DNA of 49,280 bases from Phycisphaeraceae bacterium (lineage in GTDB: Bacteria; Planctomycetota; Phycisphaerae; Phycisphaerales; UBA1924), in assembly GCA_019636535.1 (NCBI GenBank), contig JAHBXK010000026.1:1-49280 (forward strand), written 5' to 3'. Both the position numbers and the translations under genes were made by a program. This document shows positions 10,478-19,421 of this stretch, piece by piece (position 1 is the stretch's first letter; every line of letters begins with the position of its first letter). Under the pieces are notes generated by a model, which did not search any database, was not told where the DNA came from, and saw only the letters and a list, made by a program, of their open reading frames with translations.

Positions 10478-11218
10478 TCACTTAAGTTCGACGTTCCAGT
10501 ACGCGTCGTCGAGGAAGGCCTTCCACGAGTGGTAGCGTTCCTGGCCGAGGCGGATGGAGATCATCGGGTTTCGCTTGGGCCGGACGGGCTTGCGGACGAG
10601 GCTCATGCCGGCCTGTTCGGGCGTTCGGCCGCCCTTGCGCGCGTTGCAGCGGACGCAGGCGCAGACGAGGTTCTCCCACGAATCGCCGCCGCCCTGCGCG
10701 CGCGGGAGAACGTGGTCGATCGAGAGTTCGCTGGTGACGAAGACCCGGCCGCAGTACTGGCACTGGTTTCGGTCGCGCGCGAAGAGGTTTCGGCGGTTGA
10801 GTTTGACGATCTGCGCTGGGAGGCGGTCGTAGCCGAGGAGGCGGATGATGCGCGGCACGGCGATCTGGAAGCGGACGGTCTGCACCCAGTCGTAGCGGTG
10901 GGGCTCGAACTCGCGCTGGAAATCGCTGAGTTCGGCCCAGGTGTGGAAGGGGTAGGAGAGGTACTGGCCGTCGTTGACGTCGATGACCTCGGCGACGTCG
11001 CGGCAGAGCATGGAGAACGCGCGTCGCGCGGAGATGACGCGGACGGCGACGTACATGCGGTTGAGGACGAGGACCTTGGCGTCGAGGGCGGAGGCGATGG
11101 CGCCCGGCCCGAGGTGGGCCAGGAGGGCGTGGTGTGTCGGATCGGAGACCGAAGCGGCGTCGTCGTCGACCGCCGCGCGAAGGTGATTCGCGGACTTTCG
11201 GGCGCGTGGAGCACTCAT
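10478..11218 (-). CDS. HNH endonuclease-like protein
   Basis: A 246-residue protein with a C-terminal HNH domain: CQYC (Cys153, Cys156), LSIDHVLPRAQGGGDSWENL (Asp168-His169, Asn183) and CVRCNARKGG (Cys188, Cys191), forming the zinc knuckle and catalytic HNH residues. The N-terminal 140 residues are conserved-looking (VLVLNRMYVAVRVISARRAF, YLSYPFHTWAELSDF) but of no named domain I know. This arrangement is common in free-standing bacterial HNH proteins of unknown cellular role. No intron, phage or restriction genes surround it. Confidence 0.85.
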   Translation of the reverse strand: MSAPRARKSANHLRAAVDDDAASVSDPTHHALLAHLGPGAIASALDAKVLVLNRMYVAVRVISARRAFSMLCRDVAEVIDVNDGQYLSYPFHTWAELSDFQREFEPHRYDWVQTVRFQIAVPRIIRLLGYDRLPAQIVKLNRRNLFARDRNQCQYCGRVFVTSELSIDHVLPRAQGGGDSWENLVCACVRCNARKGGRTPEQAGMSLVRKPVRPKRNPMISIRLGQERYHSWKAFLDDAYWNVELK

Positions 11219-11435
11219 ACGACGGATCCGTGGACCCTTTCGGGCACATGGATCGGCAATTTAACAGCGAACAATAGGCTACCAGATGAAACGGACTTTG
11301 CCAGCGGGGAGGCTGCGCCGGTCGCGCAAGCGGTTGCGGGCGGTCGGCGTGGCACGAATTCTCGGAGCCGGGGAGTGAGCCGCCGAGTTGGTGCGGAAGC
11401 ACCGGCGGCAGCGCGCGCGGATCGGCCGAACGTTC
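11219..11435. other. intergenic region between HNH and purH genes
   Basis: This 217-base spacer lies downstream of purH and upstream of the HNH gene, both on the minus strand. A short AT-richer patch around 11258-11280 may hold the HNH gene promoter, but I see no clear -10/-35 pair. No convincing gene or repeat is visible. Confidence 0.35.
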
Positions 11436-13124
11436 TCAGTGGCGGAAGTGGCGGACACCTGTGAGGAGGCAGGTGACGTTGTGCGTGTTGCAGAGGTCGA
11501 GCGTTTCCTGATCGCGTTTGGAGCCGCCGGGGTGGACGATGAGTTTGACGCCGGCGTCGATGAGGATCTTGGGGCCGTCGGGGAATGGGAAGAAGGCGTC
11601 GCCGACGGCGATTGGGCCGGACGCGGCTGCGGCGGAGGACTTGATGGCGTCGGCGGCCTTGGCGACGGCGAGGCGGCAGGCCGAGACGCGATCGACCTGG
11701 CCCGAGCCGACACCGAAGAGGCGGATGGCGTTGGCGTGGAAGCCGCCGATGACGACGGCGTTGGAAGTGACCGAGCGGGCGAGTTCGGCGATGACGCACG
11801 CGGCGAGGACGTGATCGGGCGTGGGCTTCGGCCCGGCGGCGTGCGTCCACTGGGAGGGATCGGTGCGGACGACGTCGCGGTCCTGCACGAGCATTCCGCC
11901 GGGGACGGAGCGGTATTCGATCTTGCGGGCGGCGGAGGGAGCGCGGTCGCCCACGGCGAGGAGTCGAACGGCGGACCAGCGGGCGCGGAGCGTCTCGAGG
12001 GCGGGCTGATCGAACTCGGGGGCGATGACGACCTCGAAGAAGTGCGAAGCGTTGGCGATGACGGCGGCGGTGTCGGAATCGACGGTGCGGTTGAGGGCGA
12101 GGATTCCGCCGTAGGCGGCGGTGGGATCGCCCGCGACGGCCGCGCGGACGGCGGCGGGGAGTGTTGAAGCGACGGCGCCGCCGCAGGGATTGGTGTGCTT
12201 GACGACGACGGCGACGGCGGGCGGGAGGAGTGAGGGAAGATCGAATGGCGTTGAGGCTGTGGAAGCCTGCACGTAGGGGAGCGAGCGCGCGGGGATCGGC
12301 TGGCGGAGACGCTCGAGGGACTTGACCGATTCGAGCGCCCACGAGGCGTCGAGGATGTTGTTGTAACTGAGTTGCTTGCCGTGGAGTTGGAGGGCGTTGA
12401 CGATGCTCTGGCCCGTGCTGGCGGGGTCGCGGTAGAGGGCGGCTTCCTGGTGCGGATTCTCGCCGTAGCGGAGACGATCGACGAGCGTGTGTCGGAGGCG
12501 GAGGACGTCGGGGAAGGGGCTTGGTGATCGGCGCGAGAGGAAGGTGGCGATGGCGGCGTCGTACTCGGCGGTGCGTGCGAAGGCGGCGGCGGCGAGTTCG
12601 GCGCGGAGGCCGAAGGAGGTGCGTGCGTCGTTGGCGTCGAGTTCGGCGATGACGCGGTCGTAATCGGAGGGGGAGGTGACGACGGTGACGAAGCGGTGGT
12701 TCTTGGCCGCTGCGCGGAGCATGGCGGGGCCGCCGACGTCGATGTTCTCGATGGCGTCTGCGAGGGAGACGTTGGGATCGGCGACCGCGCGCTGGAAGGG
12801 GTAGAGGTTGATGCAGACCAGATCGATCGGGCGGAATTGGTGGGCGGCGAGGAAGGCCTGGTGAGTGGCGTCGTCGCGCACGGCGAGGAGGCCGGCGTGG
12901 ATGGCGGGGTGGAGTGTCTTGACTCGGCCGTCGAGCCCCTCGGGGAAGTTGGTGACTTCTTCGACGGGGGTGACGGGAAGGCCGGCGGCCTTGAGGGCGG
13001 CGGCGGTGCCGCCGGTGGAGAGGAGTTCGACTCCGCGGGAAGCGAGGGAGCGGGCGAAGGGGAGCAGGTCGGTCTTGTCCGACACGCTGATCAAGGCACG
13101 ACGGATCGGAACCCAATCGGACAT
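11436..13124 (-). CDS. purH: bifunctional AICAR transformylase / IMP cyclohydrolase
   Basis: A 562-residue enzyme for the last two steps of IMP synthesis. The N-terminal IMP cyclohydrolase (MGS-like) domain starts RRALISVSDKTDLLPFARSL and contains STGGTAAALK and GRVKTLHPAIHAGLL. The C-terminal transformylase domain contains the diagnostic VVKHTNPCGGAV (about residues 304-315) and ends with DAGVKLIVHPGGSKRDQE. Length is normal for Bacteria (about 510-560). It lies 126 bases upstream of the PQQ-like lipoprotein gene on the same strand; no other purine genes are near. Confidence 0.96.
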   Translation of the reverse strand: MSDWVPIRRALISVSDKTDLLPFARSLASRGVELLSTGGTAAALKAAGLPVTPVEEVTNFPEGLDGRVKTLHPAIHAGLLAVRDDATHQAFLAAHQFRPIDLVCINLYPFQRAVADPNVSLADAIENIDVGGPAMLRAAAKNHRFVTVVTSPSDYDRVIAELDANDARTSFGLRAELAAAAFARTAEYDAAIATFLSRRSPSPFPDVLRLRHTLVDRLRYGENPHQEAALYRDPASTGQSIVNALQLHGKQLSYNNILDASWALESVKSLERLRQPIPARSLPYVQASTASTPFDLPSLLPPAVAVVVKHTNPCGGAVASTLPAAVRAAVAGDPTAAYGGILALNRTVDSDTAAVIANASHFFEVVIAPEFDQPALETLRARWSAVRLLAVGDRAPSAARKIEYRSVPGGMLVQDRDVVRTDPSQWTHAAGPKPTPDHVLAACVIAELARSVTSNAVVIGGFHANAIRLFGVGSGQVDRVSACRLAVAKAADAIKSSAAAASGPIAVGDAFFPFPDGPKILIDAGVKLIVHPGGSKRDQETLDLCNTHNVTCLLTGVRHFRH

Positions 13125-13250
13125 GCGGGCCTCACTGGCACTCGTGCGGCCGGCGCGGGTGTGCTGAGACGGAGAGAAAAGACGCCGGGGCCGCGCTGGT
13201 GTTGGAGATGAACAAGAAGGGGACGGAACGGATGGGCGGGATGGCGGAGA

Positions 13251-14417
13251 TCAGGGGAGCGGAACGAGGCGGGCGATGACCCCGTTGGGGGAGACGGCGA
13301 AGAGGGTTCCGTCGCGGATCTTGTCGGGGACGAGCATGCTGATGTTGTTGAGTTTGACGCGATCGAGGACGGAGCCGTCGGTCGTATCAAGGAGAACGGC
13401 GTTGGTGGCGTTGTCGAAGACGAGGGCGCGATCGCCGCGGAGAGCGACGACGCGGCCGTGGACGTCCGGTGCGCTCCAGAGTTTGCGGCCCGTGTTGGAG
13501 TCGAAGGCGCTCATGCCCTCGCGTCCGAGATCGCAGTAGACGCGGCCGTCGGAATAGGTTGGGGCGAATCGGAGCGGTGCGTCGGTGCGGTAGCGCCAGA
13601 GTTGGGAGCCGCCCTCGGCGGCGAAGGCCCAGAGGGAGTGGTCGCGCGAGGCGATGAACATGGCTCCGTCGGAGGTGGCGGGCGTGCCGACGGCGGGGCC
13701 GAACATGTTGTTTCGGCCGATGGCCAGGCCCGAGACGCCGTCGACGAAGGCAAGGTCGCCCGCGCGCGAGACGAGACCGACGGTGGTGCTGTTGCCGAGG
13801 AGGACGGGCGGCGTCTCGGTGGGGGCGTCCATGAGCGCGCCCCAGAGGCGGAAGCGTGCGAGGATGCTGTGGCCGTTGACGACCTTGGTGGCGGTTCCGT
13901 AGACGAGGATGTCGCCGATCTGAACCGGGGGCGTTGTGACAACGTCGGACATCTTCTGCTTGTCGATGACGGCGCCGGTGTCGATCTCGAAGAAGAAGGC
14001 CTCGGACTCGCTGGAGACGATGAGGCGCTTTCCGTCGCGGATGGCGCCGAAGAAGGTGATGAGCGGTGAGCCGACCTGATCGACCCACTTGCGCTCGCCG
14101 GTGCGCGTGTCGAGGACGGTGACGACGCTGGCGGTGTCCTGCACGGCGAGGACGTCGCCGAGGGGGTGGAAGTACTTGACGGATGCGCCGGGGAGGACGG
14201 TGGCGAAGGCTCGCTGCTGGAGGCGATAGCCGAGGCGCTCGAACTCCTCCACCTGCGGGGGCACCTCGGCCGCTCGCTGGGCGGTGGTGAATGCGGGCTT
14301 GGCCGATGAAGAATCGGAGCAGGCCGGGGCGAAAGCCAAGCCGAGCGCGGCGAGGGACAGTGCGGCCGCGCGGCGGATGGTGCGGAAGAGGGTGGGACGC
14401 GTGGCGTGCATGGGCAT
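13251..14417 (-). CDS. secreted PQQ-like beta-propeller protein
   Basis: A 388-residue exported protein with repeated beta-propeller blades of the PQQ/BamB type: VVTVLDTRTGERKWVDQVGS, SQLWRYRTDAPLRFAPTYSD, SAFDSNTGRKLWSAPDVHG and LLDTTDGSVLDRVKLNN. The N-terminus is a basic start plus AAALSLAALGLAFAPAC; the cysteine suggests a lipoprotein, but the lipobox (AFAPAC) is poor, so it may be cleaved normally. ATG 14417 is favoured because AGGTGAT lies about 8 bases upstream. The role could be BamB-like scaffold or dehydrogenase-like; no redox-active motifs are evident. Confidence 0.8.
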   Translation of the reverse strand: MPMHATRPTLFRTIRRAAALSLAALGLAFAPACSDSSSAKPAFTTAQRAAEVPPQVEEFERLGYRLQQRAFATVLPGASVKYFHPLGDVLAVQDTASVVTVLDTRTGERKWVDQVGSPLITFFGAIRDGKRLIVSSESEAFFFEIDTGAVIDKQKMSDVVTTPPVQIGDILVYGTATKVVNGHSILARFRLWGALMDAPTETPPVLLGNSTTVGLVSRAGDLAFVDGVSGLAIGRNNMFGPAVGTPATSDGAMFIASRDHSLWAFAAEGGSQLWRYRTDAPLRFAPTYSDGRVYCDLGREGMSAFDSNTGRKLWSAPDVHGRVVALRGDRALVFDNATNAVLLDTTDGSVLDRVKLNNISMLVPDKIRDGTLFAVSPNGVIARLVPLP

Positions 14418-14703
14418 CGGCCGATCACCTTTCAGTAAGGACCAGACATCGGGGACCAGGGGCATGTCGGCCCCAATCTGCTTCGGCCCCCCACCCCTCA
14501 CATTGCCAACTCGGGTGCGTGCCGGCGACAACGGGGCGGGGCATGCGTGGCGGGGCAGTATGGAAGGGCGCGGGCGGATGGTCAAGCCGGGCGGGGCGTG
14601 CCGGGCGTGGATCGGCCCCTCGTGGGGCGGGACGATGGGACATTGTTGCGCGAAAGGAGTGCGGGAGGCTCGAAGCGCCAGATGACCGGCTACGGTTGGC
14701 CCG
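14418..14703. other. divergent intergenic region upstream of ribE
   Basis: A 286-base region between the divergent PQQ-like gene and riboflavin synthase. It is very G-rich on the plus strand with short self-complementary stretches. I looked for an FMN riboswitch before the riboflavin gene and did not find its conserved boxes. No clear promoter is visible. Confidence 0.35.
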
Positions 14704-15744
14704 ATGTTTACAGGACTGGTACAAGCCGTGGGCGAAGTAGTGTCGATGGGTTCGGAGACACCCGGGGGCGTGGCCCGGCTGGTGATCTCGCCGGGTGGTT
14801 GGTCGCACCGGCCCGGGGTTGGGGACTCGATCTGCGTGTCGGGGTGCTGTTTGACGGTGGCGGGCCTGGATGACGATCGCGGGGCGTGGCTATTTGACGC
14901 GGTGCCCGAGACGCTGGCGCGAACGAAGTTGGGGGGGCTGAAGCCGGGTGATCGGGTCAATCTGGAGCACTCGCTGCTGCCGACGACGCTGATGGGCGGG
15001 CACCTGGTGCAGGGGCACGTCGACGGGGTTGGGGAGGTGGTGAAGGTTCAGCGCGGGGATGACTGGCGGATACGGATCAGGCCCGCGGATCGGGAACTGC
15101 TGCGGTACATGGCGCCGAAGGGGGGCGTGGCGATCGACGGGGTTTCGCTGACGATCGCGTCGGTTGGGGCGATCGCCCGTGCAGCGCGGACGACGGAGCG
15201 CGCGGCGAAGGCGGCGAATGACCCGGGGTTCGAGATCGTCCTGATCCCGACGACGCTGGCGAAGACGACGCTGGGGGAGCTGATGCCCGGCGCGATGGTG
15301 AACATCGAGGCGGACATCACGGCGAAGACGATCGTGCACTACATCGAGAATTACGGGATGCCGCGGGTGCTGGCGCCGAAGCGCATAGCGGCGGAGGAGG
15401 ATCGCGGGGGAGGGGAATCGCGGATGGGCAGACGGGCGGGGCCGGGGGCGGGACCGAGTCGTGGGCCGGGGGGGACGGGGACGGGTGGGCGCAGCGCGGG
15501 GCCGCGTGGGATGGGACCGAGCGGGATGAGGCCGATGATGGGTCGAGGTCCGGGGCGGGACCTGGTCGAGGTCCGGGGCCGTGGGGCCGGCCCGGGTTGC
15601 CGGGGGCCGGGGGGGGGGGGGGGGGGGCGGCGGGGGGACGGGATTTGGACCGAGGAGGCCGGGACCGAGCGGGCCGCGCGGGCCGAGGTCACCGAGACCG
15701 CCGGGGCCTCCGCGTCCGCCGAGGGGCGGCCCGAGACGGGGTGA
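14704..15744 (+). CDS. ribE: riboflavin synthase alpha chain with low-complexity C-terminal tail
   Basis: This converts two 6,7-dimethyl-8-ribityllumazines to riboflavin. The two repeated lumazine-binding barrels are visible: MFTGLVQAVGEV starts the first, and LMGGHLVQGHVDGVGEV with VAIDGVSLTI marks the second. An insertion of about 20 Ala/Arg-rich residues precedes FEIVLIPTTL. The family is usually about 200-220 residues; this one has 346 because about 120 Gly/Arg/Pro-rich residues follow IENYGMPRVLAPKRIA. The tail crosses a 19-G tract, and its reading frame there is doubtful. The stop lies 6 bases before ruvC. No other riboflavin genes are adjacent. Confidence 0.88.
   Translation: MFTGLVQAVGEVVSMGSETPGGVARLVISPGGWSHRPGVGDSICVSGCCLTVAGLDDDRGAWLFDAVPETLARTKLGGLKPGDRVNLEHSLLPTTLMGGHLVQGHVDGVGEVVKVQRGDDWRIRIRPADRELLRYMAPKGGVAIDGVSLTIASVGAIARAARTTERAAKAANDPGFEIVLIPTTLAKTTLGELMPGAMVNIEADITAKTIVHYIENYGMPRVLAPKRIAAEEDRGGGESRMGRRAGPGAGPSRGPGGTGTGGRSAGPRGMGPSGMRPMMGRGPGRDLVEVRGRGAGPGCRGPGGGGGGRRGDGIWTEEAGTERAARAEVTETAGASASAEGRPETG
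15609..15627 (+). repeat. 19-base poly-G tract in the ribE tail
   Basis: An uninterrupted run of 19 G inside the low-complexity 3' end of ribE, near two copies of the 16-mer GGTCGAGGTCCGGGGC. It could be a slippage-prone tract or an assembly error; its length decides the frame of the last 40 or so codons. Confidence 0.9.
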
Positions 15745-15750
15745 TCGGTC

Positions 15751-16281
15751 GTGAGGATTCTGGGCATCGACCCCGGTCTGAGGATCACCGGGTACGGGTG
15801 CGTGGAGTATCCGGAGGCGGACTCGAAACGGACGTCGGGCTCGCGCGTGGCGAACGTGCTGAAGCCGACTGCGCGGATCGTTGAGGCGGGGGTGATCAGG
15901 CTGAAGGCCGGGAAGAGCGTGGCGGACCGGCTGGTGGAGCTGGACAGGGACTTGGCCGAGTTGATCGGGCGCGTAGGGCCGGGGCTGGTGGCGGTGGAGA
16001 AGGTGTACGCGCACTACAAGCACCCGACGACGGCGATCGTGATGGGGCACGCGCGTGGGGTGGTGCTGCTGGCGGCCCGGCGCGCGGGGCTGGAGGTGGC
16101 GGAACTGGGCGCAACGGAGGTGAAGAAGTCGCTGACGGGGAACGGGCACGCGAGCAAGGGGCAGATGCAGGAGGGGATCCGGGTGCAGATGGGTCTGGCG
16201 TCGCGGCCGGAGCCTGCGGACGTTGCGGACGCGCTGGCGATCGCGCTGTGTGCGCTGCGCAGGCGGTCGCGGTTCGCATAA
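15751..16281 (+). CDS. ruvC: Holliday junction resolvase RuvC
   Basis: A 176-residue endonuclease that resolves Holliday junctions with RuvAB. Acidic catalytic residues fit the family: Asp7 in RILGIDPGLRITGYG, Glu in VAVEKVYAHYKHP, and the C-terminal Asp in ADVADALAIA. GNGHASKGQMQ is the conserved DNA-binding segment. The start is GTG at 15751, which places the IDPG motif at the usual position. An insertion of about 20 residues after VEYPEADSKR is unusual. It follows ribE by 6 bases and precedes the sigma-54 regulator by 10, so the three are probably co-transcribed. ruvA and ruvB are not here. Confidence 0.93.
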   Translation: MRILGIDPGLRITGYGCVEYPEADSKRTSGSRVANVLKPTARIVEAGVIRLKAGKSVADRLVELDRDLAELIGRVGPGLVAVEKVYAHYKHPTTAIVMGHARGVVLLAARRAGLEVAELGATEVKKSLTGNGHASKGQMQEGIRVQMGLASRPEPADVADALAIALCALRRRSRFA

Positions 16282-16291
16282 GGTTGGGACT

Positions 16292-17842
16292 ATGACGGCA
16301 GGAGCGATGCGGTTGAGTCCTGATGCGTCCGGCGGCGGCTTCGGCCCCGGTCGGATCGCGGCGCAGGTGCTGCTGGTGGAGGACGAGCCGGACCACGCGG
16401 AGGTGATGGCCGAAGCGCTGAAGAAGCCGGGGCACATCTGCACGATCGCGCACAGCGTGGATCGGGCGATGGACGAGTTGAAGCACGGGTCATTCGACCT
16501 GGTGATCACGGACCTGCGGATGCCGGGCTCGGGAGGGACGCACGGGGTGGCGGCGGACGGTGCGGACGCGGGGATGGTGGTGCTTCGCGCGGCGAAGGAA
16601 CTTCAGCCGGACGCGGAGTGCATCATGGTGACGGCGCACGGGGACGTGTCGACGGCGCGGGCGGCCTTCAAGTTCGGGGTGTTCGACTTCATCGAGAAGC
16701 CGCTGGACCTGCCGGTGTTTCGGGAACTGGTGAACCGAGCAGCGGAGACGGTGCTGCTGCGCCACGAGGCGGCGGACGCGGGTGCGGCGGAACTGGTGCA
16801 GCACGACGGGTTCGAGGGGATCATCGCGGGCTCGGAGCCGATGCGCCGGATACTGGGGACGGTGCGGGCGGTGGCGAACAGCAACATCCCGGTGTTGATC
16901 ACGGGCGAATCGGGGACGGGGAAGGAACTGATCGCGCGGGCGGTGCACCGGCTGTCGCCGCGAGGGAAGGTGAAGGGCGGCGGGCGGTTTGTCGCTTTCA
17001 ACTGCGCAGGGCAGAGCGAGAGTCTGCTGGAGGATGCGCTGTTCGGGCACGTGAAGGGGGCCTTCACGGGGGCGGAGAAGGACCGGGAGGGCGTGTTCGA
17101 GTACGCCGGGAACACGGCGGGGGGAGTCGGCGGGACGCTGTTCCTGGACGAGATCGGCGACATGCCGATGACGATGCAGGCGAAACTGCTGCGTGTGCTG
17201 GAGAGCGGGGAGATCGTTCGGCTGGGCTCGAACGAAGCACGGAGGGTGGACGTGCGGTTCGTGAGCGCCACGAACAAGGACCTGCGCGCGGCGGTGGCGG
17301 AGGGGACGTTTCGGGAGGACTTGTTTTTCCGGATCAACGCTGCGCACGTGCATCTGCCGGCGCTGCGAGATCGGCGGGAGGACATTCCGCGGATCACCCG
17401 GCACGCGGTGGCGCGGTTTGCGAAGGAACTGAACCTGGGGAGCGTGCCGGACATTTCTGATGCGGCGATGATGCGGCTGACGGCGTACTCGTGGCCGGGG
17501 AACGTGCGCCAGTTGCTGAACGTGGTGCAAAACATGGTGGTGATGGCGGCGGGGAGCGCGGCGGAGGCCGGGAGCGCGGTGATCGCGCTGGACGTTCGGC
17601 ACATTCCGGAGGAGATCCGCTCTGCGGACGGGCCGGGAGAGACGGGCGAAGCGGCCGACACGCCGGGAGGGGCGGGCGCGGGGACGGGGTCGCTGGCGGG
17701 GACGAGTCTGGAGCAGATCGAGAAGCGGGCGATCCGCGAGACGCTGCGGCTGACGGGCGGGAACAGAGAGAAGGCTGCGCAGATGCTGGGGATCGGCGAG
17801 CGGACGCTGTACCGGAAACTCAAGGAGTACGGGCTTCGGTAG
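16292..17842 (+). CDS. sigma-54-dependent response regulator (NtrC family)
   Basis: A 516-residue activator with three domains. The receiver domain (about 24-150) has Glu30-Asp31, phosphoacceptor Asp74 in VITDLRMP, Thr114 and Lys136. The AAA+ domain has Walker A GESGTGKE (205-212), an intact GAFTGA sigma-54 contact loop (256-261) and Walker B LFLDEIGD (Asp286, Glu287). A Fis-type helix-turn-helix ends the protein (NREKAAQMLGIGERTLYRKL). An insertion of about 15 Gly/Ala-rich residues after the phosphorylation site is odd. ATG 16292 begins just after ruvC. No histidine kinase is adjacent, so it is an orphan regulator. Confidence 0.93.
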   Translation: MTAGAMRLSPDASGGGFGPGRIAAQVLLVEDEPDHAEVMAEALKKPGHICTIAHSVDRAMDELKHGSFDLVITDLRMPGSGGTHGVAADGADAGMVVLRAAKELQPDAECIMVTAHGDVSTARAAFKFGVFDFIEKPLDLPVFRELVNRAAETVLLRHEAADAGAAELVQHDGFEGIIAGSEPMRRILGTVRAVANSNIPVLITGESGTGKELIARAVHRLSPRGKVKGGGRFVAFNCAGQSESLLEDALFGHVKGAFTGAEKDREGVFEYAGNTAGGVGGTLFLDEIGDMPMTMQAKLLRVLESGEIVRLGSNEARRVDVRFVSATNKDLRAAVAEGTFREDLFFRINAAHVHLPALRDRREDIPRITRHAVARFAKELNLGSVPDISDAAMMRLTAYSWPGNVRQLLNVVQNMVVMAAGSAAEAGSAVIALDVRHIPEEIRSADGPGETGEAADTPGGAGAGTGSLAGTSLEQIEKRAIRETLRLTGGNREKAAQMLGIGERTLYRKLKEYGLR

Positions 17843-19253
17843 AAGCGGCGGGCGGTGCTGAATCGGCGGGATCCGCGGAATCCGGGGGTTCGAGGCGGTT
17901 GACGATGACGGTGGTGACGCCGTCGCCGAGGACGTTGACCACGGTTCGGGCCATGTCGAGGATTCGGTCGACGCCGAGGATGAGCGCGATGCCCTCGGCG
18001 GGGACGCCGACGCCCTGCAGAAGGACGATGAGGATGACGAGGCTTCCGCCCGGGATGCCGGGCGAGCCGATGGAGGCGAGGACGACGGTGACGACGAGGG
18101 TGAGCTGCTGGCCGATGGTGAGATCGACGCCGAGGGCCTGGGCGATGAAGGCGACGGCGATGCCGAGATAGACGGCGGTGCCGTCCATGTTGATGGTTGC
18201 GCCGAGTGGGCAGACGAAGCCGGCGACACGCTTGCTGACGCCGAGGCGATCGATGAGGCAGCGCATGGTGACGGCGAGGGTGGCGTTGGAGCTTGAGCTG
18301 GAGAAGGCGACGAGGTTGGCGGGCATCATCTCCTTCACGAAGCGCCAGGGGTTTGTGCGGCCGAGGGTGAAGACGAGAGGGAAGTAGACCGCGCCGATGA
18401 CGGTGATGAGGCCGGCGATGACGCAGAGGCAATAGGCGCCGAGCGCGCGGAGCGTGCCCAAGCCCATCTCGGCGACGATGGGGGTGAGGAGGCAGAAGAC
18501 GGCGAGGGGCGCCACGAACATGACCGCGCGGACGAGGATGCCCATGACCTCGGCGAGGGTGTCGAACCCGCGGGCGATGCTCTGGCCCGCGGACTGGCGG
18601 TCCTTGGGCAGGAGCGTAAGGCCAAGGCCGAGGGCGAGGCCGAAGACGATGACCTGGAGCATGTCGGCGCGGGCGAGCGCATCGAACGGGTTGACGGGGA
18701 TCATGTCGAGGATCTGCCTGCCGAGACCCTTGACCTGATCGGTTCGACCACCGAGGAGTTGGACCTGGTCTCCGCCCTCGGCCATGAGGTTGGCGCGGAC
18801 GTGTTCGGGGATGATTTTGCCGGGGCGGACGAGGCGGGAGATGATCAGACCGATCGTGACCGCGCACAACGAAGTGCAGATGTAGATGGCGACGGCCCGG
18901 CCGCCGAGCCTGCCAAGTTTGCGCGGGTCGCCGAGGCTGGCGACGCCGGCGACGATCGAGAAGAAGACGATGGGTACGGCGAGGAATCGGAGCGCGCGGA
19001 TGAAGCCTTGGCCCATCAGCCAGTTGGCGTCGATGGCGAAGCGGAGGGCGTGGGCGAGGGTGGTTGGTTCGATGGGCTCGACGGGGGCGCCGTCCGGGCC
19101 GATGACGGCGGGGACGGGCTTGCCGGCCTTGAAGGCCGCGGCGTCGGTGACGCCGAGGCGGAGCCAGGTCTGATCGGTCCAGAGCGCGTTGATGAGCGCA
19201 CCGACGAGGATGCCGGCGATGAGGCCGATGACGATGCGCCAGACGCCCTTCAT
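17820..19253 (-). CDS. dicarboxylate/amino acid:cation symporter (DAACS family)
   Basis: An inner-membrane secondary transporter of about 477 residues related to GltP/DctA. The family signatures are clear: the serine-rich hairpin FSSSSSNATLAVTM, the substrate/cation motif GATINMDGTAVYLG, and SIGSPGIPGGSLVILIVLLQ in hairpin 2. Multiple hydrophobic segments are evident. A periplasmic insertion between the first and second helices contains TDQTWLRLGVTDAAAFKAG. The start is ATG 19253 or GTG 19265. Its 3' end overlaps the convergent sigma-54 regulator by 23 bases. The substrate cannot be assigned from sequence. Confidence 0.93.
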   Translation of the reverse strand: MKGVWRIVIGLIAGILVGALINALWTDQTWLRLGVTDAAAFKAGKPVPAVIGPDGAPVEPIEPTTLAHALRFAIDANWLMGQGFIRALRFLAVPIVFFSIVAGVASLGDPRKLGRLGGRAVAIYICTSLCAVTIGLIISRLVRPGKIIPEHVRANLMAEGGDQVQLLGGRTDQVKGLGRQILDMIPVNPFDALARADMLQVIVFGLALGLGLTLLPKDRQSAGQSIARGFDTLAEVMGILVRAVMFVAPLAVFCLLTPIVAEMGLGTLRALGAYCLCVIAGLITVIGAVYFPLVFTLGRTNPWRFVKEMMPANLVAFSSSSSNATLAVTMRCLIDRLGVSKRVAGFVCPLGATINMDGTAVYLGIAVAFIAQALGVDLTIGQQLTLVVTVVLASIGSPGIPGGSLVILIVLLQGVGVPAEGIALILGVDRILDMARTVVNVLGDGVTTVIVNRLEPPDSADPADSAPPAASTEARTP

Positions 19254-19421
19254 GATGCCTGACACTGTACCGCAAAGCGCGGGCGGGGGCGCGCTCCGCG
19301 AGGCACATCAGCGCGGGTGAGCGTAGAGCGCACCGTCATGCGGCACGCGCACGTGCGCTTGCATCGTGTGATCGTGTGGTGCCGAGCCTGTCTGTGCGTT
19401 CCGCGCGAAGATCGCTGCGGG

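Noticed and set aside
14418..14703. FMN riboswitch before riboflavin synthase
   Set aside because: The conserved boxes of the RFN element are not present on the plus strand.
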